Positions 10,301 through 21,716 of a stretch of DNA of 64,000 bases are shown piece by piece (position 1 is the first letter of the stretch; the number at the start of each line of letters is the position of its first letter). The DNA lies in contig NW_026946363.1 of the NCBI RefSeq assembly GCF_035222375.1, positions 7,316,001 through 7,380,000 of the forward strand, given 5' to 3'. The notes under the pieces were generated by a model that made no database searches, was not told the origin of the DNA, and saw only the letters and a list, made by a program, of their open reading frames with translations. A program made the position numbers and the translations under genes. The DNA comes from Podospora pseudocomata. Taxonomy: Eukaryota > Ascomycota > Sordariomycetes > Sordariales > Podosporaceae.

Positions 10301-11064
10301 CATTAGCGATCTCGGCGAACTTCTGAACGCGCTGGTGGACGAAGTCGTGGCTCTGCTCGAGGTCTTTTATGAGTTGGTCAGAGGCCTGCTCTCCCATAAT
10401 GCCTTTAACCAGCACCTGCCACCGAGCCTGCTTCGCAGCATCACTACCCTGGAATGGGTGGCGAGAAACACGATGCCGACAGTGGAAAGCAGGATATGTT
10501 TATAGGCGCTGCCTTCCTGGGCGGCTCGGATGATTGCCTGGGGAGGTTAACCGCTGCCCGCCGTATATGATCTAGGGACATACCTCGGCCAGAATAAGCC
10601 CTCCAAAACAAGAGGCGACGAAGATAATCGGTCGCGTTTGCGAACCACGGCCTTCGGCGATAAGACCGAGTAGCGTATCGGCATGGCCGAGCAGCGTCTG
10701 CACGGGTGCATTTGCGAAGTAGTTTGCATTCCAGTCATACGTATATATGCAGGCCTTTGGTAGGGCTGCCGGCAGCATGTCGCCGTCCGACAGCCAGTTC
10801 ACAACCCCATCCCCACTTCTTTTCTTAAACTCCCATGTCCGCGGCGACTCGGTGCCCAATCCGTGAATTGCGATAATACTGTCCGGTTAGACGTGCCTCT
10901 ATGCATTCGACCGGGTGGAACTTACTCGATCGTCGCGTCGTCGGGAGCGACGTCGACTGGGACGATCCGGCGGAGTCCCCTGCAAGCCTAAGGATGGAGT
11001 GCCGGTAGTTAGCATCGGTCGCCGCTTCTTATATAGAGAGCGATCTCACCTCTGTCGTGGTCAT
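7315..11064 (-). CDS. NLR: SesB-like hydrolase, NB-ARC and TPR repeats (one apparent frame break)
   Basis: A fungal NLR-type protein with an alpha/beta-hydrolase effector, a nucleotide switch and a repeat sensor. Proposed exons: 11064-11050, 10987-10926, 10878-10584, 10537-10182, 10136-9962 and 9902-7315, all with plausible GT-AG junctions, about 1160 residues. The hydrolase domain (residues ~20-290) shows IDIIAIHGLGTES, YTYDWNANY, FVASCFGGLILAEA (Cys at the nucleophile position) and ATHSGMNKF. NB-ARC follows: GLGGVGKT P-loop near residue 350, LLIIDNADD, ILFTTRN, LTNLPLAI and an IHRLVQ motif in place of MHD. Ten full TPR units and one partial unit end the protein. In exon 4 the frame changes once between GIVFLAT and GSDAAKQARW (about 10450); one missing base explains it. 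So this is either a recent null allele or a sequencing error. The TPR/NB-ARC frame itself is fully open. Confidence 0.85.
7318..8650 (-). repeat. Tandem array of ten near-identical 126-bp TPR units
   Basis: Units begin GKYEEAEQ and continue through KVLGKEHP and NLALVL. Ten are complete (42 residues) and the eleventh stops early at the C terminus. Differences are confined to a few positions (M/I after EEAEQ; K/S/R before EKVLG; A/S/D after KEHP; N/D/G/H before SQ). Such DNA-level identity implies recent unit duplication or gene conversion. Long antisense open frames here are shadows of this array. Confidence 0.95.
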
Positions 11065-11918
11065 CCTGGGAATATTCTGAAAAGCGGGGCTCGTATTACA
11101 CACCAGGCTGGTAAGGGTCAGCTTCAATCGCGGCGGTGACTATGTTAAGGTCGCCGTAAGAACGAAAGTGATGGAGAGAGGAGTATTTAGACTTAGCGAG
11201 ACCCATAATGAGGCGCTGTTCGGCCTTTGTATGCGTGTCACACGTCAAACGACCAACCAACCACATCACGGCCCAGCCGCTATCGAGAACCAATGGTTGG
11301 AAGTAAGGCAGGCAATCAAGTGCCTCGCGGTTATCAAAAGAATAGTATTGGACACGGAGTATATCGAAGGACTTGGCAGCGGGCTGAGATCGTCTAATGC
11401 TTACCGCCCAAAGCGCCAGAAGCGCCATATCCAACTACTTTAAGCCATGGTCCTGACATCAACTCTGATGCGACGCACCTGGGCAAGTATTCACAGCGCC
11501 CTTCAAAACCGCGGACGATCAAACCGTCGAGTCGTGTTTACGATTGCGGAACCCTTGTCTCTCGACGCTTCACGCGGGTCAAGACGAACGGCGGAGAAAT
11601 CGAAACTAAGGGATAACGTATGGCAATAGGATTAAGCATCCCGCAGTCACGGCCGGCTAGTTTAGCTAACAGAGTGCGCATAGTGGGCCCCGTGTGTTTT
11701 CCGGCTCCGGAAAGCAGGCGACGTGCCGACTCGTCCCGTCCCGACAGTTACCCTCCGTCGCCCCCGTCCCCGTTCCACATGGCTCCGCCACGTCCCCCGC
11801 CCTGGCTGGTACGCTAGCAGCACCACCGCAGTGCAAGTGTGCGTACTCTCTGACAATAGTATATATAGTCAAAACAGAGGTGTTTGGGAAACGATAAGAG
11901 GAAATCACCGCGGATGGC
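11065..11918. other. Gene-free region upstream of the NLR
   Basis: Contains a 112-residue minus-strand frame (11434-11096) and other small frames without recognisable domains. It probably includes the NLR promoter. The minus-strand frame could be a decayed neighbour or a 5' exon, but I see no splice arrangement that supports this. Confidence 0.4.
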
Positions 11919-12663
11919 TTGCCGGCTACCTATCGCTACTACGAGGCCCCTAGAAAGCGCGTCATCAGAAACCCGGCCGACGATATATCGGCTTTCATAA
12001 GGACGGAGCTGTCTCTCGGCGGTCTGGCCGACATGCTCAAGCATCTCTGGTTTGCTGGCGCAGAGCGCCTTGGGTTTCCTCTACACATACGTCTGTCTCA
12101 TATCATGCGAGACCGACTTCCACATCGCCAACGAAACGCGCCTCCTGCCTCGAAATGAAGACGACTCGCCAATCAAATGGGCAGACTGGAAGGCCTTGGC
12201 CAGGGAACTCCTCCAAGTGCACGAACGCGACCCAGATGTGGTCCACCCACGCTTTCTACGCGCCGAGCTTCGCCTCTCCCGCATCAACACCATCCATCGC
12301 TTCACCCGCCTCCCTCCCTTCCACCCCTACGTCCGCGGCTGGCACAACTATAGCAGCCTCTTTCACGATAATCTTGCGTGGATGGCCACTGCCGCTGTCT
12401 TCCTGGCCCCGGTGCTGACCGCGATACAGGTCGGCCTCGCCACGGAGCGACTCCAACAAGACACCACCTTCCAGCAGGCGTCGTACGGCTTCACCGTATT
12501 CGCTATTCTAGGGCCTATATGCACGTTCGGCCTAGTGGCGCTGGGTACGCTGTTCAACTCGTCAATGACCTACCGCTGCTCATCGGAAGACGGCGCAACC
12601 GCGCAGTGCATGAAACCTCGGGTGAAGTTAGTCACGCGGCGCCCTGATTACCAAAAGTATTGA
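11919..12663 (+). pseudogene. DUF6601-like membrane protein gene with an internal gap
   Basis: Two overlapping frames together resemble a fungal DUF6601-type membrane protein. The first (from about 11919) has NPADDISAFIRTELSLGGLA followed by MLKHLWFAG, the usual N-terminal opening. The second continues from about 12052 with ALGFLYTYVCLISCETDFHI, ELRLSRINTIHRF, a YSSLFHDNLAWMATAAVFLA membrane segment and a second one (ASYGFTVFAILGPICTFGL). The frames switch at about 12050, and roughly 60-80 residues usual between the two motifs seem to be absent. I infer an internal deletion with frame change. A shorter functional protein starting at the Met at 12052 is possible. The family assignment rests on recalled motif order, not a search. 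Confidence 0.5.
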
Positions 12664-13252
12664 TATTTGTTACAACCTGCACCGGGAGTGGATACAGACT
12701 GCAAGGCAGTACGCCGAAGGTGAATATGACAGGATGATCGAAGGTTGTGACAAGCGTCTCAGACATGGGTTCACTGTCAACAACAGGTTGTTCTAACAAA
12801 GAGCTACTGAGAGTAGATTGTAGACAAATGAACTTGATTGCTTGCATGAGGAATCAGATTCCTCGACACGGGGAGCGCCCGGCGCTCCCCCCTATTTATG
12901 TCAAGCTATCTACATATATTTCTGAAGTATCTTTGTACCTTGCTCAGTGTGTTCAGTGGTCTTGGCGCACTGAGCAGACTGAGCAGACTGAGCAACTCCT
13001 AATTGGTTGCACGGGGGCTTGTGGGTCTTTCCATCCCTGGCCCATGATTGGCTGAGGTGTCCCAGCACCTCAGGTACCACCCAGTGGTTCCTGTACGGGA
13101 GTATTACGCTTGGGGCGTAACAGCGAACCCCAAATTATGCCCTCCAAATTACTCCTCTTTGGCATTTCCTAATGCCACCTGCAAAGTACCTAACGATTCA
13201 GACGGTGTGCACGCCGGATCTACCCAAGAAACTGGAATACATGAGAGATACA
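12664..13252. other. Gene-free stretch with a short CTGAGCAGA tandem repeat
   Basis: Between convergent degenerate genes. Near 12965-12995 the sequence repeats ACTGAGCAG about three times. Nothing else is apparent. Confidence 0.45.
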
Positions 13253-15810
13253 TCACACGGCCTCAGACATCTCAGATAGAACAACTTGGCTACCCTCGAG
13301 TCTGACAAGAACCCTCTTTGCAGTCTCCTTCATCCCATCCACCGGTTGAAGCCCGCCGCCTGCCGCAGACCGAGACTCTTGGCTGAGCGCAAGCAATGGA
13401 GCCAGATACGAGTCCTTGTATTCCTCGACCACCGAGATGTCGCTTCTGCCCTCGGCTGCCAGTCTGGCACGCATCTTGACTTGAAAGACAATTGTGATGA
13501 CGAGGAAGACGGTGGCAATTACCCCAGGTGATGCTAACATAGGATTCTTCAATCCAAGCTGTACCGGTGATGTTGGCAATATCGCTTGCTACTTGGAATT
13601 TGGGTCTGTTTTCTCGTAGTCTATAGCTTACAATCAGCATGGGGACCAGACGGAATAACTTTTGTTGAAGAGCAGCGCGAAAACTTACCCACGTGACAGA
13701 CCAATAGCAAAGTTCATGAAGATCTTCTTGATGCGATCTGTCGCCCGCCCAGGATCAAGCAGATTTTCGGGCTCAAGAAAGATGCTTGTCCAGAGCGGCC
13801 GGGAAATACTATCAAACGACAGATCCAGGTAAATGTCTTCCGGACGCTCTTCTGATTGCACAGGACGCTCCTGAGCATAAGTCATGAGAAGCGCTTTCAT
13901 CTCTGTTCCAATGACCTGGATCGCCTCGTATGTTGCCCCGTAATTTTCAAGTCCCGGGACTGCTGAGGGGTTAATGGGACCCTCCAGATAGATTGTATTG
14001 TTGTATCAGTCGAACCTATCCTCTTGTGCTTGGTCGCATAGTGGTTGATCTCCTGGAACGTCGGCGCATGTGAATTCCATGAAGAATCCGGAGCTAGATT
14101 CAGTCGGTGTCGATGTAGAGTTCACTACGGTGGTGGTTTGTTTGCCTTTGTCTACGCGGATATCATATGACTGAACACAGAGGTGGAAGAGGACTTCGAT
14201 AGCCTCGTAGCCAACCTTCTGGATCGAGCTGAGAATCTCCGCGTAGTTGGATTCCTCGGCAACCTCCTTCCACTCCCATTCTCCCTGCGTTTCAATCGCC
14301 GGAACTGTGCGGATCAGTACCAAAGACGCTACTTTTGTCTCCATAAGATTCTTATTGCCCGAGAATGCAATGCTCTGGTTTCCAGTTAGCATGTCCATGA
14401 AGACCGCCAGCTTTCCCTGGTGTATAAGGTCGAGACTCCTGCCGTGGGGGTAGGCATTTGGAATCGATGCGTTCCATACCGTGATGTCACCTTCGTAGAG
14501 AGTCCAGTAGTTGTGGTCACCACTGGTGGAAGCCTGAAGGTTGTCCTCCGCTCGAATCCTCAGATGGGAAGAGATATCTGCGAAGTCTACACAGATTCCC
14601 AATGAATGAATTTCATCAAAGGTACAATTACCCGTTTAGCAGACAGGTTCATTAGGGGTTATCAGGCTGTACTCGTAGTCTTCCACGGGCCACGGGAGTT
14701 CATTGAGTGCCTTGTTAGTTGCCCGAACTAGACTCTCATGAACCGAGACTTTCAACATCCCGATGACTGAAACTTGAACCCCATCTTCACCCGGTGAGGG
14801 AACGTATCTTGAAGGGTAGTCGATGGCCAACTGTGTCAACGGAGAGGTGAGGACGCATATGATGCTCAGAAATGCTGCAAGGGTGACAAAGTGTCTGTGC
14901 CGGATTCGCCACAGCAGAGTGAGTGCCCTCCATGATTCTCTGCTTGCCTGGTCAATAAGATGGAAGTCGTACAACGGCCGGTCCTGAAGAAACCAGCTCC
15001 ATTGAGCTTGGCTGATGGCATTGGAAGCTGGCCACATGAAGGCTGCCTTTGCCAGGGTGGTCAAAAAAGCAAGTATCGAGTTCAAAGATATCTTGAGAGG
15101 CCAAGTTGGTAGCTGCTTTTCGCTATAGCTGGCGAGCACAACCACAATGGCTGTTGGTATATCTGGTTAGTACCGACTGAGCCATTGATAAGGGCGACAA
15201 ATCAGCCTTTCAGCACATACCCACGAATATGAGATAACTAACACTGATGGGCAGCACCTCGAAGCCCCAGATTCTCCAGACAGGCTTAAGTGTGTGTGTT
15301 TGAAGGCTGTCTGGGACCGAGGTATGCCCGACGGAAAGTGTCTGTGGGTTACTGTTGTTGGGATGGGGCAAATCGGAGCTGAGTTGAGTGCTGTCTGCAG
15401 TTGAATTGGATCCAGATGAAAGTAGCTGACTTTTGATGGCGGCCGAATCTGAAATCACAGACCCTAAGTGAAAGCTATCGGTGGTCACCCCATCAGGTTG
15501 CATTGGCTGCGATTGGGGAGGAGAGGTAATCGTCTGATGTTGTGTCTCACGGATTGCCACATGGTTCCTCTTGGTTGAGGCTTGGGGGTGCGCAAAAAGT
15601 AGAAGAAGTGTTAGCGTAGAGTGTGCCAGTCTCCACACTAACATATTCACACTTAGGATGGCCTTGAAGATTTGTCAAATTGGTCGATGGATGGTCGATG
15701 GAGACTGGCTGGTTCAAATGAGTCTCTCGCGTATTGGATAAAGAAGCTTCCGGCGATTCGTGAGCTGTGGCGGCGTGCGACTCGCCCATTTGTTGTTGTT
15801 GGTTTGGCAT
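13253..15810 (-). pseudogene. DUF3176-like membrane protein gene, decayed
   Basis: The minus strand encodes a protein of the fungal DUF3176 type: a Ser/Thr/Gln-rich N terminus, then WRIWGFEVLPISVSYLIFVA and VVLASYSEKQLPTWPLKIS, the hallmark ILAFLTTLAKAAFMWPAS and QAQWSWFLQDRPLYDFHLID, a membrane segment (LAAFLSIICVLTSPLTQL), a long extracellular region with TGNCTF, and a last membrane segment (VIATVFLVITIVFQ). An intron at 15220-15151 joins the first membrane segment well, and another falls near 13682-13620. Two stop codons lie in the otherwise open frame (14636-14638 and 14006-14008), and the frame shifts near 13530, just before the last membrane segment. The 14636 stop (TAA within PVC-TGNC) could come from CAA by one C-to-T change. 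The first exon junction (about 15590-15650) is uncertain. Confidence 0.7.
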
Positions 15811-16592
15811 GGCTTTCAATGAACCGGGAAGGCGTGATGAAGTCGGACACCGGTAACAAAGCGTAGTCTAGGGCAATGGTTTTTGTTGGAAGGAGAGTTA
15901 TATAGGTAATTACCACTGTACGTCCGTGGACATATTTGCACATGTAAGCCTGGGCCCGATGACGTTCCCTCAAAGAAATGATGATTTTCGGCGGGCTCAA
16001 TTTTCATATTCGGTGCGGCCCAGCCTCAGTTTGCTATTCAGTCATTTGCCATGGATGAGCTCTTACCTTCCTGTGCCGTATGCGACCCAGAGGTCGTTAG
16101 GTGGGCGCAGGCGTACACCGAATAACTTAACTACTCAGCTTTCACAAATGCAAATTCCTTGGCCTAGAAACAGGTCGGTCAGATAACAGAGCTGCCAATC
16201 TCGTGCAGTGAGAGCGCCTGAGACTTGCACTTGTTGTGTGTGATAACATTTAGGTGGCCTGGTCGTCCCACTTTTCCAATCATTTCAAAGAGAATGGGAG
16301 GGTACCTATGTACAGCAGAAAGTGCATTTGAGGCCAGAATCAGAAAACCGGAGGCACCATACAAGGCTAATGACAGTACCTCTAAGGACTGACATGTATC
16401 ATGTGCTTGTATCGATTAAAAGCGAAAGGCAGAATTGGGGATCAGCTTGCTCCACCTGAAAAGGGGCAAGATATCACGGTCATGGTGTTGATATTATATG
16501 CAAGGTGCACTTTGGTCAAAGCCCGACTGAACTAACATTTTAGCTAACCTGAACGGACCAAATCCTTGAAACCCCTAGTCTAGTAGCCCAAT
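15811..16592. other. Gene-free stretch
   Basis: Small overlapping frames only. It lies upstream of the DUF3176-like gene and downstream of the CFEM gene. No repeats or RNA genes are seen. Confidence 0.45.
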
Positions 16593-17413
16593 TTAAAGAA
16601 TGATGGTAGGCTGGGGGAGGTTGGCAGAGGCAGCAGCGCAGCGGCAGGCTATAATCCCATGTCAGTTAAGATTTTTAGATAGCACCAGGGGCCAGGACGT
16701 GTTCGAGACTTACCGTTGAGACCAGCAGGGTAAACAGCATTGTACTCCTGTTGGGTGCAGCGCTCAAGAACACACTCGCCCATGGCCATAGCTATAGGTT
16801 GGAAGTTGACACCGCACTGGCACTCCATATCTCTGATGCCAGTGCAGCCCCACGCCGGGGTGAGGGTGTTGAAGCACTCGTGAGCACACTCGGGAATCTC
16901 GCGGACGGCGATCTCATCACAGTTCTCGGCAGGACCGAAGTGATATTCGTACGCGGGCGCGGCGCGGACTGTGGTGGTGGTGACGTTGACGCTGAGGCAG
17001 CCGCAGGCGGAGGCGTAGTCATCATCACGACGGCACTCGTCAGCGTAGGCAGGGACAGGCTTGGCGGCGGCGGTGACAACGGGAGCCGGGGCAGGGGTAG
17101 TTGCGATCTGGCCGGAGGTGGTATAGATGGTCTCAGTCCAGGTGCGCTGAGCGCCAGTGACGGTGACCTTCAGGTATTCAGCGCAGTCGGCGCTGCGGGT
17201 CTCAAGGGCGACGGGCTTGCGACCAAGGTCGAGGATCTCGCGGTTACAGCTGTCCATCGGGTTGCAGACTTTGGGTGTAGGCTTGGGAGGGTGAGGTCTC
17301 CCATGGCCTTTGCCGGGAGGGCCTCCACGACCACCTCCGGAGCCTCCGTGTCCCTTTCCAACGACACCGGCTAGGCCAAGGGTGGCAAAAGCGAGAATTA
17401 CGACGGCCTTCAT
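16593..17413 (-). CDS. Secreted protein with C-terminal CFEM domain
   Basis: Two exons (17413-16714 and 16648-16593; intron 65 bp) give 251 residues. The start at 17413 opens a signal peptide (MKAVVILAFATLGLAGVVG), followed by a Gly/Pro/Lys-rich stretch, a Thr/Ala/Pro-rich middle and a Cys-rich C-terminal CFEM-type module: IPECAHECF, WGCTGIRDMECQCG, GECVLERCT and, after the intron, ACRCA, which supplies the last cysteines and supports the splice. CFEM proteins are secreted or cell-wall proteins; several bind haem or act in host interaction or adhesion. No GPI signal is visible after the domain, since the protein ends NLPQPTIIL, so it is likely soluble or wall-bound. A TATATA box near 17535-17540 lies about 125 bases upstream of the start. 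Confidence 0.85.
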
Positions 17414-19198
17414 CGTGAGGATATGGAAGCTGACTAAGCTGGAGGAGAAGCTGTAGTCTGAAAAAAGATGGAGGAGGGAAGCGGTGGTGAGGAGAATGAT
17501 CACAAACCCCAGCATAGCGAGTTGGGATGCTGCTTATATATCCCTACGGTCATATCTTCTCATTATCCACCACAGCCCGAGCCGTCTCCGAAGGCGCATT
17601 CGCATGGAGGCAGATGCCAGGCCCAAAACCCCAAAGCTGACGGTTCAGTAGAACCATGTCACGGTCCCCATTACCTCTCAACCATGGGCAGGGAACTACC
17701 CAGACGCTCGAGTTCACAATGTGCGTTCCTGACAGAGCCAGTCCTTGGCATCAAAGCCTAGAAATCTGTTTATTGATGGTATTTGATCGCCGCCGCCTGG
17801 GTGAAGTCAGTCAGAGAGCTCGTGTGTTAGATGTGACGTTCACTCACCAATAAAACATGGAATAACGTGCAGCGCGAGGCCACAATTCGAAAACAAGACT
17901 CGCGCTGGCAAAAGCTCGATGTCAACGACGTGACATCGCGAGATCTGTTCAGACCATCTGATGTGCGATGTTGGCAACAAGCTCTCTCCGATGGAGATGC
18001 ATGAGGTCCACATCAAATCCACAATCGTCCCGCTAGCTTGACCTTGGACCCGCTTTTGATCGCTCGACCCAATGGATGAATGAGCTTCGATCTGATAAAA
18101 AAAAGCTCAACATCTTATCAATCAATCAGTTATCCACAATGGTCTGGGCTCTCGACGCCCTGGTGGACTTGTTCGGGCTTTTACGCAAGTAATTCTCACC
18201 GCTTGCCTCTTAGTCAGCGGTGCCGGACTTTTGTTATGCGGGTTTTCCGGCTCTTGCTTCCAGGAATAACGGTATTACCACACTCGTGGAGAAACGACAA
18301 CCGGTCTTGCTCTCCGCAGGTCAGCTAGCTCCCAAGCATTAGGCCCCGGTGCCTGCCTTTCGGATCTGATAATGCATGCCGAGCTGCTACAATGACAAGG
18401 TTTTCAGTCAGCATGACTCTTTCTTCAGAGCGTGACGCTCTTGTTGGGCCCGCCGAACTTCGGCCTCTTGGTCCCCAGAGCGGGACGGGCAGATGGGTGC
18501 TGCAAATGTCTAATACCTAAACTCAGAACTGACATTCAGTAAACAGAAGAGCAGACAAGAAAACATGACATGGAACGGCGAGATCGAAGACAATAGTGCT
18601 ATTGTAGGTATCAAGACTTGCTACGGATCGACAAAATTACTGCGTTCTGAACCTCGGCAAAGCGATGCTCTCCCAGTGACATGGAGGTGTCATTTCATGA
18701 CCAGATCAAATAGCTCGAATGCAAAGTAGTACTCTTCTGGTCCGGATCAGTACCTACATACCCCTTCGAATCCCAGAAATATCTTTCAAGGTGAAAATAA
18801 TGCATGTTTGTCTTTGAAAGGGTGCTAATATCCTGCATGACAGCCTTACTTGTCCCAATACACACCCTTCTATTCCCGAGCTGTACGTTTTTACTCCCCC
18901 AAGAGACGTTTCAATGCCCAAATAGGACCCTGCCACTATCTTTCAAGCCTTCTACGCTATGTAATAAGACCTTCACATTATCTAACAAGGCCTATATACT
19001 ATCCAGGAAGGCCTTGTGTATCTTTAAGAACGCCTCTTACTATATCTTGTACGCGTCTAAAGTATCACACTAGGCATAGTTGATCTCTATTATAGGCATA
19101 CAAATCGTAAAGTAACACATAACACAGAATTTTCATTGTCGCTAAACAGACAAAATCCATTATCATTACTGCCCCTTGACCGTAAAAACAGACCAAAA
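17414..19198. other. Gene-free intergenic region with a minisatellite at its end
   Basis: About 1.8 kb without a convincing gene. The part next to 17414 should contain the CFEM promoter. The last ~250 bases form a degenerate 21-bp repeat, listed separately. Remaining frames are short and domain-free. Confidence 0.45.
18930..19095. repeat. Degenerate 21-bp minisatellite
   Basis: Successive 21-base units can be laid out from about 18965, each with a CCT/GCC core and an AT-rich tail containing TATCT or similar: AGACCTTCACATTATCTAAC, AGGCCTATATACTATCCAGG, AGGCCTTGTGTATCTTTAAG, ACGCCTCTTACTATATCTTG, then two or three weaker units (each quoted without its last base). The reverse complement of the unit at 31.4 kb (ACTATCTTTAAAGGC) matches this wording. 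Confidence 0.65.
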
Positions 19199-21716
19199 CT
19201 AGTCCTCCAAAAGACCGGCAGCCAGGGCTTCCAAGTCCTGCAAGTTATCCGGCTCGTAGCCCATTTCAATGACCTTTTTACCACTGGAGGCCTTCTTTTT
19301 CCGTTCGGGCTGGTCTTCCACGTCAGAGTCGTTCTGGAACCACTTCTTTGTCTTCTTCTTCGGTGGCTCATCCTCCTCAGACTGCTCACCACCGCCACCG
19401 GCAATAGGAAGACTCCTGAGCAAAGCCAACGGGTCCTCATCCATCTCATCCCCGCTATCAAGCTGAGTAATCGGACCTCTCTCCTTCTCCACCTCCTCAC
19501 CTCTCTCTCTAGCTTTGGCCCGATCCCTCTTCTCCTTTCTCCTCTTCCTAGCCAACTCCTTGTCTTCCACATCCGCCTCCTTGACCCTCTCCCCTTCGGC
19601 CTCGACGAACTTTTGCCTGAGCTCCTTCGCATCTCCCTCCTTTTGGAAGTCTTCCAGACCCTGCAAGACATACAATGGCTGGGCATTGCCCTCTTCGTCG
19701 AAAATGAGCTTCTGCCCCTTGCCCATCATCTTGGCCACCTTGGCCTTGGACATGAGCTTCTTCTCCGCCCGCTTCGAGTCGATAATGATCTCCTGATCAC
19801 CAATCTTGACCACCTTTGCGCCCGCAATCTCCTTCCCGTTGATTCCTTCAGCAGTTTCATCCAGCTCCTTATCGCCCAACACTCTCTTGACCGACAAGAA
19901 CCCATCGTCCTCGTCGTCCTCCTCCGCACCCTCGTCAACTAGCTTCCGGTAATGACTAGACAGCACATCCTGGTTCTGCCTCTCCGCCATCTTCTGGTAC
20001 TTGGTCTTGACCTCCTTCTTCTTCGGCTTGCCCTCGGCGTCATAGTCGCTGCTGTCGTCGTCCGACCCAACATCAAACGCCATCCTGCTGGCCTGCTTAT
20101 TCGCCCGTCTCATCTCCTCCGCCCCCTTTTGGAATTTCACCTGTGGCGTACCCGGCAATCCCAGACTGGCCGCATACCCATCCAGATCCATCTTGCTGAA
20201 TTTGAACACGTCCTTATCCTTTTGCACGTAAATCGATCTCACATATGTGATAAACGCCTTTTGTCCGAGGTACTTCAAGTCCGCCGACTGGAAGCACTGA
20301 GATTGCAGTTCTCCTTTGATGCTCGTCTTCTTTCCCTCCCGAACATTGACCTTTGTGATCGGAATCTTTTTTTGTTCGAGCCTGGACAGAAACCCCTTCT
20401 CTTCACTCGGATCCAAGAACAGCACCGCCCGACCCTTGCTCTCGTATCTGGCTGTTCTACCCACCCTGTGAATGTACGTGTCCGCATCCTCAGGGCAGTC
20501 TACCTGCACGACCCAGTCCACAGCGGGAAAATCAACTCCTCTCGCGACAACATCCGTGGCGAACAAACAAGCGTACTTGGAAGAGGTGAATTTTCGGGTA
20601 ATCTCCATTCTCCCAACCTGCTTTTGCCGGCCGTGCAAATGCAGCAGCGAGATACCAGGCTGCATGCGCTTGAAGCTCTCATACACAAACCGTACTTGTT
20701 TCCCCGACGAGAAAAAGACAATCATTTTGCTCTTCAGATTCGTTCGGATAAAGCCCCAGAGCGTGTCCAACTTCTCGGGAAGGGGTGTGACAATATAGCT
20801 CTGCTGCAGATTGGTCGGGGTGGCTGTCGGTGCTTCCTCGTGTGCCGAGACATACTCCGGGTCCTTGAGACTCAATCTCGCAAGGTCGGAAACACGTTTC
20901 GACTGGGTGGCCGAGAACAACATCGTTTGTCTTGTTTTGGGGAGATGCTCGACCAGCGCGTCGACTGCAGACTGGAACCCCATGTCCATAATTCTGTCTG
21001 CTTCGTCGAGAACCAGCATTTGGAGGTTGTTGACGTCGAAGCCAGCGGTCTGATCGAGGTGTTGAAGCATACGGCCGGGGGTGCACACCAAGATGTTCAT
21101 CCTGCCGAGTCTGTCGGCTTCTTCCTTGAGCGACTTGCCTCCGATGACCAAGCCTGCCGAGAAGACGTGGTTACGACCAATTTTGCGGAGCACTTCGAAG
21201 ATCTGAACGGCGAGCTCGCGTGTGGGGGAGATGATGAGAGCGCCGAGGCCGTCGTATTCAGTCCACTGCGCTTGGACGAGCTTCTCGAGGACGGGGACAA
21301 GGAAGGCGAGGGTCTTGCCGCTGCCGGTTTTGGCGGCGCCGAGGATATCATGGCCCTTGAGAGCGAGGGGAATGGCGGCTTTTTGGATGTCTGTCAGAAC
21401 CTCGAAGTGGGAGGCACGGAGGCCGGACGCGGTCGCGGCGCATAGAGGGAGGTCGGTGAATTTAGTGAGGTTTGGCGATTTTGGGTCCTGTGATATCCAT
21501 CCATTAGAAACTTGTACCGGAAGAGGGTGTATAAAATGCAATTGGGTAACCCACAAGCTCCTGAATGGCAGCCTTCAGCTTCTCGAGCTCATCCTGTCCT
21601 CTTTTTCTCTTCAGTGTCTTCGTCTCTGGCTTTTTCGGTGTCGCATCCGCCGATTTGGAGTTCTTTTTGTTTCGATGAGCGACAACAGTCTTTGCGCCGC
21701 CAGTAGTAGGCGCCAT
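19199..21716 (-). CDS. dbp4: DEAD-box ATP-dependent RNA helicase DBP4
   Basis: A nucleolar RNA helicase expected to act in 40S subunit maturation (release of U14 snoRNA from pre-rRNA in yeast Hca4/Dbp4). Two exons, 21716-21555 and 21487-19199, joined by a 67-bp GT-AG intron, give 816 residues, normal for DBP4. The first exon is Lys-rich ([20 protein letters not shown]). Helicase motifs in order: Q motif (TDIQKAAIP), AKTGSGKT (about residue 110), PTRELA, DEAD, SAT, then the C-terminal lobe with ARGVDFP and HRVGRTAR. The DBP4-type extension follows: [20 protein letters not shown], then Lys/Glu/Asp-rich segments. All catalytic motifs are intact. The antisense open frame at 19952-21445 is a shadow. 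Confidence 0.95.

Noticed and set aside
16751-17374. 207-residue plus frame over the CFEM gene
   Set aside because: Antisense shadow of the GC-rich coding sequence of the CFEM protein.
19952-21445. 497-residue plus-strand open frame
   Set aside because: It is antisense to the DBP4 helicase gene, whose motifs are unmistakable.
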